Positions 6,624 to 13,886 of a stretch of DNA of 15,376 nucleotides are shown piece after piece (within the stretch, counting starts at the first letter, position 1; each line of letters starts with the position of its first letter). A program made the position numbers and the translations under genes. Source of the stretch: DATJGF01 sp035495315 (lineage in GTDB: Bacteria; Verrucomicrobiota; Verrucomicrobiia; Limisphaerales; UBA8199); assembly GCA_035495315.1 (NCBI GenBank), contig DATJGF010000050.1, forward strand, positions 1 to 15,376, written 5' to 3'. The notes under the pieces are model-generated. The model had not been told where the DNA came from, ran no database searches, and saw only the letters and a program-made list of their open reading frames with translations.

Positions 6624-7784
6624 TTACTCCCAGATAAACGGTATACGAAAACGTTCCACAGCCTGTTCATTGATATCAACGCCGAGGCCTGGTCCCTGCG
6701 GAACCGGCACCATCCCCTCTGAATCCATCTGGATCGGGTTGCGGATAACTTCGCGGAGCATCGGGTTGTCGCAGACGTTATACTCCAAAAAGAGACTGCG
6801 CTCCAGACAGGCATTGACGTGCAGACTCGCGGCGGACAGAAGGTCCGTCAACCAGGCGTGAGGGCAAACGTCCACGCCGGCCCGTTGCGCTTCCCAGATG
6901 ATCTTGCGCGCCTGGCTCAATCCACCGCAACGACTCAGGTCCGGCTGCACGACGTCGACTCGGCCTCGCGTGATCAAGTCGTGGAAGCCCCACGCCGTTG
7001 CTTCCTGTTCGCCGGCGGCGAGGCGTGTGTTTAAGCCGGCCGCTTTGACCCGGGCATAGCCGTCGTAACATTCCGGGTGCAGGAAATCTTCGAGCCAGAA
7101 GATCCGGTAGGGCTCCAAGGCGCGAATCAGTTCGATGGCCTCATAAGCGCTGCGATTGACCATCCAGCCTGGATCAATCAGTAGATCGACCTCGGGTCCG
7201 ATCGCCTTGCGCGCCGCGGCGACCAGCGCCAGATCGCGTTGGCGGTCCTGGCCAAATGGACCCCAGCCGAACTTGATCGCGGTGAACCCGCGCTCAAGGT
7301 AGAACTCGCAGGCGCGCTTCATATCGTCGGGCGTCTTTCGGAACAGTGTTGAAGCATAGGCTCGCACGCGCTGACGGTAGGCCCCACCCAGGACCTTGTA
7401 CAAGGGGCGGCCGATCGCTTTGCCGATCAGGTCGTGACAGGCAATATCGAATCCTGACAACACCTGCAGAGCCACACCGCGCCGCCCGTAGTAAATCGTG
7501 CCGCGATACACTTTGTCCCACAGCCGTTCGACCTCGAATGGGTCTTCGCCGATCACCAGCGACTTCAATCCCTCGAACACGCCGGCGCCGCTGGCCGGAG
7601 CCGCGACCACGGCCGCGCCCACGTGCGGCGCCGTCTCGACGTCGGACCAGCCTGTGAGGCCTTCATCGGTGCTGACTTTGAGCAGCAGGCAATGCTTGAC
7701 GCCGTGGGCTTCTTCGCTCCCCGCCGGTGGCTGGTTCTCGTAGGGCGATTCCAGCACAATGGCTTGAACATCGGTGATTTTCAT
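6624..7784 (-). CDS. Mandelate racemase / muconate lactonizing enzyme family protein, probable sugar-acid dehydratase
   Basis: This 386-residue enolase-superfamily enzyme has an N-terminal capping domain (about 1-130) and a beta-barrel domain. The expected magnesium ligands are Asp204 (LLIDPGWM), Glu232 (FWLEDFLHP) and Glu259 (LAAGEQEAT). A catalytic Lys171 sits in TAIKFGWG, and Asp282 (VVQPDLSRCGG) pairs with His309 (VCPHAW). The Asp-His spacing of 27 equals that of the mandelate racemase dyad, placing the protein in the MR subgroup. Most bacterial members near transport and sugar genes dehydrate aldonic acids to 2-keto-3-deoxy acids. The exact sugar acid (rhamnonate, fuconate, galactonate or other) cannot be assigned. 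Its ATG overlaps the dehydrogenase stop by 4 bases (ATGA), indicating translational coupling. Confidence 0.93.
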   Translation of the reverse strand: MKITDVQAIVLESPYENQPPAGSEEAHGVKHCLLLKVSTDEGLTGWSDVETAPHVGAAVVAAPASGAGVFEGLKSLVIGEDPFEVERLWDKVYRGTIYYGRRGVALQVLSGFDIACHDLIGKAIGRPLYKVLGGAYRQRVRAYASTLFRKTPDDMKRACEFYLERGFTAIKFGWGPFGQDRQRDLALVAAARKAIGPEVDLLIDPGWMVNRSAYEAIELIRALEPYRIFWLEDFLHPECYDGYARVKAAGLNTRLAAGEQEATAWGFHDLITRGRVDVVQPDLSRCGGLSQARKIIWEAQRAGVDVCPHAWLTDLLSAASLHVNACLERSLFLEYNVCDNPMLREVIRNPIQMDSEGMVPVPQGPGLGVDINEQAVERFRIPFIWE

Positions 7785-8821
7785 GCCTCGCCGTCAAATG
7801 AGAGCGCCACCTTCAAGGCCTGGTCCTTGCCGTGCCGGGCGAGTTCCAGGGCGCGCGGCCACTCTGCAAACGGGAGCCGTTGCGTTACCAACGAAGCCAG
7901 CCGCAATTGCGGGTCGCTCAACCGTTCCAATGCCGGATCGATCAAATCCCGGTCATTGCACGCACCCAGGATTTCCAATTCCTGCGTGAGCAAGCGGAAC
8001 AAGTCAAAACTGGGCCGGCCGTTGACCAGGCTGAATACCACGAGCCGGCCTCGCGCGCGCAAACACGCCAGGCACAGATCGAGGGCGCTCTGGGTTCCTG
8101 CTGCCATGATCGCCACATCCACACCGGCGCCTTCATTCGCCGCGAGGACCTCTTTGCGCACATCCGTTGCGCGTTGTTCATTAATGCTCACCGCCTCGGG
8201 AACCTGCTTGAGGCGAAAATCGTGGCGTCCGACCAAAAGGATTCTCCGTGGATTGCAGCGGGTTGCCAGGCGGGCGATAAGGATCCCGAAAGGACCGTCA
8301 CCGGCCACCAACACCGAATCCCCCCGTTCAACCCGGCCGCGTTCCACAGCTTCAAGGCTCACTGCCACGGGCTCCAATAAAGACCCGGCGTTCCATGGCA
8401 CGGTGTCCGGCAGACGCCGAACCCGGTCAGCCCGGATGCAAAAATATTCGGCGAACGTGCCATCCCGGTCCAGGCCAAGATGGCCCATATTGAGGCACAA
8501 ATGCGCCAGGCCGCGTCGGCAGTTGTCGCACGCGCGGCAGGGAATAACCGGGTGCGCGGCCACGCGGTCCCCGATTTGGAACCCGGTGGCCGTTTGGCCC
8601 ACAGCCGCGATCAGGCCTGCGCCTTCGTGCCCCATGACGCGCGGCAATGCGATGCCAAACTGGTTGTGCGCGATGTCGTTGAGATCCGAGGTGCAAATCG
8701 TCGTCGTGACCGTACGCACGAGCACCTCCTCCGGCTTTGGGCGGGGCAAGGGCATTTCGACCTCCACGAGCTGGTTGATGGCCTGGAGTTGCAGCGCCCG
8801 CATAGTGGTTGGGAGCATCAT
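7781..8821 (-). CDS. Zinc-dependent MDR alcohol/polyol dehydrogenase
   Basis: This is a 346-residue medium-chain dehydrogenase/reductase. Catalytic zinc ligands are visible as Cys43 (ICTSDL), His65-Glu66 (MGHEGAG) and Glu150 (LLEPVAVS). The structural zinc site has four cysteines at 95, 98, 101 and 109. The Rossmann dinucleotide loop is VAGDGPFG (172-179), a variant of GxGxxG in which Asp and Pro occur. MDR dehydrogenases of this threonine/sorbitol-dehydrogenase-like type oxidise sugar or polyol hydroxyls with NAD(P). The gene is coupled by 4-base overlaps on both sides, to the amidohydrolase upstream and to the MR-type enzyme downstream, so it likely makes the lactone or keto sugar used by its neighbours. 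Met7 (MRALQL) is an alternative start matching the usual N-terminus. Which hydroxyl it oxidises is not evident. Confidence 0.93.
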   Translation of the reverse strand: MMLPTTMRALQLQAINQLVEVEMPLPRPKPEEVLVRTVTTTICTSDLNDIAHNQFGIALPRVMGHEGAGLIAAVGQTATGFQIGDRVAAHPVIPCRACDNCRRGLAHLCLNMGHLGLDRDGTFAEYFCIRADRVRRLPDTVPWNAGSLLEPVAVSLEAVERGRVERGDSVLVAGDGPFGILIARLATRCNPRRILLVGRHDFRLKQVPEAVSINEQRATDVRKEVLAANEGAGVDVAIMAAGTQSALDLCLACLRARGRLVVFSLVNGRPSFDLFRLLTQELEILGACNDRDLIDPALERLSDPQLRLASLVTQRLPFAEWPRALELARHGKDQALKVALSFDGEA

Positions 8822-9684
8822 GAAGCCTGGTCCTCGCGAGGATGTTTGAGCCCGAGCAACTGCAGCGCATCACGGTGAATAATCCCCTCGATGACCTCCT
8901 CCGGCACGCGCGGCAAGCCGCTTTGGCCGACGACCGAATTGAGCGCCCGCAGACCCTTCAGGGAGTCTTCCGTGGTGGTGAAAGGGAAGTCGGAGCCGAA
9001 AAGCACCTTGGCTTCGGCGTGGTATTCGGTCAGCAACCGCATCGAGTTGTAGAATTGCCAGGGCCTGTAATAGAGCGCGGATACATCGGCATACACGTTG
9101 GCGTTGCGTCGGATGACAGCGATGGTTTCACCCTCCCACGGGTGGCCCATATGGGGCAACACGATTCTCAGCTCCGGGAAATCCAGCGCCACCTGGTCCA
9201 GATGCGCCGGCCGCGCGTATTCCAAGGGTGTCCCGCTCGAAAAGGTCGTCGCCATGTGGATGAGGATGGGCAGACCATGCTTCTCGCAATAGGCGTAAAT
9301 CTCCCGGTACCGCGGGTCCAGGGGATGCACGCCCTGGTAAATGGGCGCCAGCTTCACGCCGCGGCAATGCAGGTCCCGATGGCACCGCTCGAGCTCTTCC
9401 TGAAAGCCTGATTGGCCGGGGTCAATCGAAGCAAAGAACACCAAGCGCTCCGGCGCCAATTGCACGTGCCGGGCGACCGCGTCGTTGGGCACATTCCAGC
9501 CCGTTGCCGCCCCCTGAAGACCGAACACGACTGCTACATCAGCGGCGCGCGTGGTTTCGAGATGGCGCTGGCTAACATTGCCCCAGGACGTGGGGTTCAC
9601 CCCCACGCGTTGAAGATCAGTCAGCAGCCTCGGACCGAAATCGGTCTCCGGCTGGAAAACATGCGTATGGATATCCACGATCAT
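8818..9684 (-). CDS. PF04909 amidohydrolase, candidate sugar lactonase
   Basis: This is a 288-residue TIM-barrel metal hydrolase of the Amidohydrolase_2 family. The ATG at 9684 is chosen because it gives the standard opening MIVDIHTHVF just 2 bases after the GH2 stop; a longer frame from a GTG at 9723 would run into the GH2 gene. Metal and catalytic landmarks are His6 and His8 (HTH), His143 (LIHMATTF), His178 (VLPHMGHPW) and Asp232 (LFGSDFPF). The family includes L-rhamnono- and L-fucono-lactonases, 2-pyrone-4,6-dicarboxylate hydrolase, 4-oxalomesaconate hydratase and nonoxidative decarboxylases. Because a dehydrogenase and an acid-sugar dehydratase follow, a lactonase hydrolysing an aldonolactone is the simplest reading. 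The stop overlaps the dehydrogenase start by 4 bases. Confidence 0.9.
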   Translation of the reverse strand: MIVDIHTHVFQPETDFGPRLLTDLQRVGVNPTSWGNVSQRHLETTRAADVAVVFGLQGAATGWNVPNDAVARHVQLAPERLVFFASIDPGQSGFQEELERCHRDLHCRGVKLAPIYQGVHPLDPRYREIYAYCEKHGLPILIHMATTFSSGTPLEYARPAHLDQVALDFPELRIVLPHMGHPWEGETIAVIRRNANVYADVSALYYRPWQFYNSMRLLTEYHAEAKVLFGSDFPFTTTEDSLKGLRALNSVVGQSGLPRVPEEVIEGIIHRDALQLLGLKHPREDQAS

Positions 9685-9686
9685 GA

Positions 9687-12600
9687 TCAGTGAAGCAGGC
9701 CTTCCAAATCGCTGGCGGCGCACCGCCGGGCTAGAGAACTGGGCTGCTCGGCCAGCAGATACTCAACAGTCCTGGCCAGTACGTAGCGGCACTCCGGTTT
9801 GTTCGCCAACAAATCAAGATTGCAAAGGATAAGGTGGAGATGATTGTCAGTCACGACATCAGAAAACAACGTGACCCGCTGCAGATCTTTGACCGGACTC
9901 ACCCAGGCCGTGAGCCGCAGCCCCCAGACCACCGAACCCTCGCGCAGCGCAGCAGGCATTGACTCGGCGTCGAGCAAGCCGCCGCCCGCCACCAGTTGAT
10001 ACAAACCGAGATGGAGCCGGCCCTCATGTGGGATGGGGGCGAACACCGGGTGGTCCTCAATGATGCCGCCGAAAGCGCCGCCAGAGTGGTTGAGAAAATA
10101 ACCGGCACGACTTTCCTTGAAGCCCCCGGTGCCTAGGAGTAGCACGGCGGCATTGCCACGGCCCAAAAACGCGGCGTGTCGATCACGTTTCAATTCGCGC
10201 GTGATGAGCAAACGCACATTTTCCGGCACCGGCTCGCCTGGTGATAACTCTTTGGCCCCAGGTAAGGCTCCTGCCTCGCTATAAACACCGATGAGAGGGC
10301 CCGAACGTTCCACGCGAGGGTAAGCGTAGAATCCCCAGGAGTTCTGCGACAACTGCCGCTGGTCCTGCTGAAGTTCCACCCGCAGTGCGACGAACCGCGG
10401 CTCATCCGCGGGCAGCCCACTAATCACGACTTCACCCAGCGAATGGGTTTCTCCCGGTGCGCAGCAAACATCGGAGATTTCGCCGCTCTGCAATGTTTTA
10501 TTGCCATCCTGCACCCACCAGGTCAGGTGACCATTTTCGATGGGCTTAGCTCCGTAGTGCCACAGCCGTAGGCCTACTCGCTTTGTCTGGTCGCAGTAGA
10601 AGGACCGGGCGTCGAGTCCCGCAGTCGTTAGTATCACCGTCGAGCCGGTGAAATCTGTCAGGTGATTGGTCAGGCCGGGCTTGGGTTCCCAGAGCTGGTT
10701 CAAAATACCTTCATCCCAGCATCCTTCGGGCGAATCCGGAAAATCGACGCCCAACCAGAAGCTGTAACCATTGTTAGCATCCGAGGCTTTGGCGGCCTCC
10801 ATGTAATGTTTCTGCGCGTCAGCCCGCATCTGCAGCGAGCTGCGGTAGAGCCGGGGATAAACTTGCTGTAATCCGCGTTCGCGAACATACCTCTCGGCAC
10901 GCTCGTAAGTCAGCGGCCGGATGACGCCGTTGAGCCGAGGGATTAGCGCGAAGTCCGGGAGCGAGCAAGTGTAAGTACCGTACTCATGCAGCAAGTAAGG
11001 CTTGGGACCAAACTTTTCTCCACCTCCGGACGAGAATACGTCGGTGAACTCGTGAGGGGTGCCGCCATCCGAGGCATGAACCAAGCGCGTCGGATCCAAC
11101 GCCTTGGCCTGCCGGTAAGCCGTTTCCAGGACTGCCAGCATTTCCTGACGGCTGAACCCGCTGGCGCCCCCGGGCGAGGTCGCCGCATAGGCCGTGTTTG
11201 CGTTGACCGAGACCAGGTAAACCTGGTTGGGTTTAAGGGAAATCGGCGTGGAGAGCGCCGCCTCCTGCCAACCGGAGGCCGTTTCATGAGTAAAGGAGAC
11301 ACGAGCCAGTTCGCGCCCATCAACTTCCCAGAGACGGCCGACGTGATTGCCAGTCTCTTCCGGCACCTTAAGAAAACGAATTTTGAACACAATCCCTTCG
11401 CGCGTGGAAATGAACTTGAGACCGAGCTCGTGGGGGCCGTCTCTGAAGACGCGTGAGGTGGCAGCGTCCCCGAGCAACGTGCTCGGCTTGCCATCAACCT
11501 GAACCTGCACATCTCGGTAGTAGTTGGATTGCTTGAACGAGCGAGTTGGGAACTCCCCGGGAGGGCCATAGACGCCGTTGTCCGGCTGAGCGACGGTCTG
11601 GAGGGGACCGTTGGTTAGAGGTTCCGCTAAGTCCACCGCGTGAGCACCAGTTTCGCGTTCAGGCAGCTCCCTGAGGAACAACTCGTTTCCCATACACCAG
11701 GCCCAGATGCAAGGATGATTACGAAACGCGCGAATAATGTGCGGCCACTCACGCTCGAACAACTGGTGGCCGGTCGGCCAGAACTTCGTGTAGGCCATGC
11801 CGGCTTCGGGCTGCACCAGCATACCGACTTCATCCGCCGCCTCGAGATACTCGTCGTGTGGAACGGTCGAGTGATGGCGCACGAAGTTGAAGCCCAAGCT
11901 GCGCATCAGCGCCAGGCGTTTACGGTACAGCCCCTTGTCTGCCGGCAACATGCCCGTGATCGGCTCAGTCGCATCATCGCCGTAGCCCGAGAGGTACAGC
12001 GGCTTGCCATTAAGGAAGAGTTTGTGGCCTTGCGCGGTGATTTCCCGCATCCCGAACCGAACTTGTTGCTCATCCAGCAACTGACCATCCCTGAGCAACC
12101 GCACGGTGGCCACATAAAGAAACGGATCGTCCGGAGTCCAAAGGTGAAGAGCAGCGATACTCACAGGCAAATCGACGGTGATTTCCGGGCTATTACCTGG
12201 CGCTACTGGCTGCTGAGCACGACCGCTCCGTGCCGTTGGTTGGTTCCAAGGTGCCAACTCGGCGGTCATCCCCAGTCCGGTCGGCCAGTCCGGCCTGGCC
12301 ATTCTGACCGTGACTCGCAGTTGGACCTGGGAATCGGCGATTCGGGGCATGGCAAACACGTCCTGGACCCAGCAGGGGCTTCGCGCTTCGAGATAGACCG
12401 CCCCGCCGAGTCCACCCCAGTTGCCGAACCAATTCGCCGTGCCGTAGGTGTCGCGGCCGGGGCGTGGTCGGTTGTCCACTCCAATAACGATCTGATTCCG
12501 GCCGCCAAACGTGATGGCATCCGTAACATCGAATTCGAAGGGACTGCAAAAGCCTGCCCATTCACCAATGGGCTTCCCGTTCAGCCTCACATCCGCACGG

Positions 12601-12980
12601 GTGTAGACCCGGCGGACGGCCAGAAAGATCCGCTGCCCCTTCCATGCTGCCGGCACCTCAACCGCTCGCACGTAGAGGCAGCGGGCGGTTAAGTTGTGGC
12701 GCAAATGGTCGGCCGGTGAAGTGTTGGCCTCCAGCAGCGAGGCTGGGATCGTACCGCCGGCTTTGCCATAGCCCTGAGCTTGCCAGGCGCCAGGCACCCT
12801 GATTGTGCCGGGCTTCACCGTCATGCTCTCCAGGCCCGCATCGCCCACGTCCGGATAAAAGTCCCACGTGCCGGTGAGATCGAGTTGCGGGCGGGCGGCG
12901 GACAGGCGGCTACACCCAAGACCTAGCGCCAAGCCGATGAAGGCCAAAGTCACGGTTGAACGACACCGGTGGCCCATCAT
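9687..12980 (-). CDS. Large exported GH2-family glycoside hydrolase with inserted DUF4082-like module
   Basis: This protein has 1097 residues from the MM start at 12980; a GTG at 13022 would add 14. An N-terminal export signal covers about residues 1-29. The GH2 jelly-roll sugar-binding domain follows (DLTGTWDFYP to about 200), then an Ig-like domain (about 205-310) and a TIM barrel. The barrel shows FVRHHSTVPHDEYLEAADE, the acid/base Glu433 in CIWAWCMGNELF and the nucleophile Glu666 in PYLLHEYGTY. Between the two glutamates, residues about 457-606 form a foreign block resembling DUF4082. The C-terminal 300-odd residues add a beta domain and a segment with strand-loop pattern VLLLGTGGF...NHSGGAFG, perhaps an amidotransferase-like fold. 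GH2 members include galactosidases, mannosidases and glucuronidases; the specificity here is not clear. It precedes the catabolic genes by 2 bases and so probably supplies their substrate. It is far longer than a minimal GH2. Confidence 0.92.
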   Translation of the reverse strand: MMGHRCRSTVTLAFIGLALGLGCSRLSAARPQLDLTGTWDFYPDVGDAGLESMTVKPGTIRVPGAWQAQGYGKAGGTIPASLLEANTSPADHLRHNLTARCLYVRAVEVPAAWKGQRIFLAVRRVYTRADVRLNGKPIGEWAGFCSPFEFDVTDAITFGGRNQIVIGVDNRPRPGRDTYGTANWFGNWGGLGGAVYLEARSPCWVQDVFAMPRIADSQVQLRVTVRMARPDWPTGLGMTAELAPWNQPTARSGRAQQPVAPGNSPEITVDLPVSIAALHLWTPDDPFLYVATVRLLRDGQLLDEQQVRFGMREITAQGHKLFLNGKPLYLSGYGDDATEPITGMLPADKGLYRKRLALMRSLGFNFVRHHSTVPHDEYLEAADEVGMLVQPEAGMAYTKFWPTGHQLFEREWPHIIRAFRNHPCIWAWCMGNELFLRELPERETGAHAVDLAEPLTNGPLQTVAQPDNGVYGPPGEFPTRSFKQSNYYRDVQVQVDGKPSTLLGDAATSRVFRDGPHELGLKFISTREGIVFKIRFLKVPEETGNHVGRLWEVDGRELARVSFTHETASGWQEAALSTPISLKPNQVYLVSVNANTAYAATSPGGASGFSRQEMLAVLETAYRQAKALDPTRLVHASDGGTPHEFTDVFSSGGGEKFGPKPYLLHEYGTYTCSLPDFALIPRLNGVIRPLTYERAERYVRERGLQQVYPRLYRSSLQMRADAQKHYMEAAKASDANNGYSFWLGVDFPDSPEGCWDEGILNQLWEPKPGLTNHLTDFTGSTVILTTAGLDARSFYCDQTKRVGLRLWHYGAKPIENGHLTWWVQDGNKTLQSGEISDVCCAPGETHSLGEVVISGLPADEPRFVALRVELQQDQRQLSQNSWGFYAYPRVERSGPLIGVYSEAGALPGAKELSPGEPVPENVRLLITRELKRDRHAAFLGRGNAAVLLLGTGGFKESRAGYFLNHSGGAFGGIIEDHPVFAPIPHEGRLHLGLYQLVAGGGLLDAESMPAALREGSVVWGLRLTAWVSPVKDLQRVTLFSDVVTDNHLHLILCNLDLLANKPECRYVLARTVEYLLAEQPSSLARRCAASDLEGLLH
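11163..11612 (-). other. DUF4082-like insert with halves in permuted order inside the GH2 barrel
   Basis: This segment encodes GH2 residues 457-606. It first gives the motifs that normally end a DUF4082 domain (NGPL..., NGVYGPPGEFPTRSF, SNYYRDVQV; 11496-11612). After a linker it gives those that normally begin one (HELGLKF, TGNHVGRLW, THETASGWQ, PISLKPNQVYLVSV; 11166-11432). The DUF4082-like domain at 14489-14995 has the opposite order: YDLGVIF, GAHTGWIW, GWIYLDIPPVSIQAGNQYTV, then GSSYLRDIVFV. The family name comes from memory of the ETASGWQ signature; the reversed order is visible in the window itself. Confidence 0.7.
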
Positions 12981-13082
12981 AAGCCGATTATGCAGTTGCT
13001 TGAACCCGAAGTCCCGCGGCACAGACTTTGTCGCTTCTTAGCCGGAAACCTGGCCATCAGGCGTAACACACCCGGGCTGGCT

Positions 13083-13886
13083 CTAGTAGTCACGGCACAC
13101 GAAGGTCCAATCCTTGCCATGTTGAAAGTCGGGCTTATCAGTAGTGGCCTGGTAATAACCGACGTGGGAATCGACAAAGAGGACATTGCCGTAACCCAGC
13201 CGGGTCTTATCGTGCCAGTACATGTACTGGAAGACCTTTCTTCCCCAAGTCACATACTGGAAGTAACAATTGAAGGCAAAATCATTGGCCAGGATCATCC
13301 GGCTAGGGCTTCGAACATCTGAGCTCTTCTTGTGAAACAGCCCTTTGTCGCCATCGTTGTCGTTGGCGCTGCAATTGTAGAAGTGGCTGCTGCCGTCAGT
13401 GTCAAAGATTGTTGGGTAGAGATCCTTGGGCCAGGCGCCATGCTTGGCCCCGTTGTCGCTCGGGCAGAAGAATACGAGGGCCGCTCCGCCTTCGTTAGTC
13501 GTGACGGCTCCCGTCTTGGTGATGTAAGGATTGAGCATGCGAAACTGGCTATCCACGACAGCGCCTTCAACCGCAACCAGGCCCTCTTTGCCGCCCCAGG
13601 AGTAGTACGTCCAATCAATGCCCTTGTCGTTGCTCGGGAAGCGTTCGCCATTGTCGGCCAGATACATGGCACAGGCGACTCCCTCTTGCCGGAGGTTGGA
13701 GGCGCATTTGATTCTCTGAGCTTTCTGTTTAGCCCGCCCCAAGGCCGGCAGGAGCATGCTCGCAAGGATGGCGATGATCGCGATCACGACCAGCAACTCG
13801 ATCAATGTGAAACCACAGGTTCGAGCTATCGACCGCCTGGTTGGGGAGACTTCCGATGAGTTCAGAGCGCTCACATTTTTGCTCAA
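13083..13886 (-). CDS. Type II secretion / PulG-like pseudopilin with Verrucomicrobia-type C-terminal domain
   Basis: This 267-residue protein carries a textbook type IV pilin-like N-terminus: a basic leader, the prepilin peptidase site CGFTLIELL (cleavage after Gly25, Glu30 at +5), and a hydrophobic helix to about residue 48 ending in LLPALGRAKQKAQ. The block IKCASNLRQ...YLADNGERFP is typical of the many pseudopilins of Verrucomicrobiota, Lentisphaerota and Planctomycetota. The C-terminal GNVLFVDSHVGYY is a variant of their VLFxDGHV motif, with Ser for Gly. It should be processed, methylated and assembled in an inner-membrane pseudopilus. The apparent TTG start overlaps the stop of the upstream gene as TTGA, suggesting translational coupling; GTG at codon 5 is an alternative. 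The upstream gene encodes an exported-looking binding protein and the downstream one a large exported GH2, so a role in their export or surface display is possible. Confidence 0.92.
   Translation of the reverse strand: MSKNVSALNSSEVSPTRRSIARTCGFTLIELLVVIAIIAILASMLLPALGRAKQKAQRIKCASNLRQEGVACAMYLADNGERFPSNDKGIDWTYYSWGGKEGLVAVEGAVVDSQFRMLNPYITKTGAVTTNEGGAALVFFCPSDNGAKHGAWPKDLYPTIFDTDGSSHFYNCSANDNDGDKGLFHKKSSDVRSPSRMILANDFAFNCYFQYVTWGRKVFQYMYWHDKTRLGYGNVLFVDSHVGYYQATTDKPDFQHGKDWTFVCRDY

Noticed and set aside
7623..8849. A 408-codon plus-strand reading frame opposite the dehydrogenase gene
   Set aside because: It is antisense to a gene with full zinc and Rossmann motifs. Its translation is Arg/Ser/Pro-rich and without domain logic, as expected of a GC-rich shadow frame.
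5227..9684. Gallate/protocatechuate lower pathway, because PIG-L (GalB-type), RraA (CHA aldolase) and amidohydrolase (LigJ/LigI-type) families co-occur
   Set aside because: There is no ring-cleavage dioxygenase, and the PIG-L protein has the canonical AHPDD deacetylase motif. The GH2, MR-type dehydratase and sodium symporter point to sugars. It remains a minor alternative.
9685..9723. GTG start for the amidohydrolase overlapping the GH2 gene
   Set aside because: The family normally begins right at the MIVDxHTH strand, which the ATG at 9684 provides with a 2-base gap from the upstream stop.
11640..12692. A 350-codon plus-strand reading frame opposite the GH2 gene
   Set aside because: It lies entirely antisense to the conserved GH2 sugar-binding and barrel regions and shows no recognisable motif.
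12981..13022. GTG start for the GH2 protein, adding 14 residues
   Set aside because: The added residues put a polar stretch before the signal peptide. The tandem ATG at 12980 gives a normal export signal directly, although no clear Shine-Dalgarno decides the matter.
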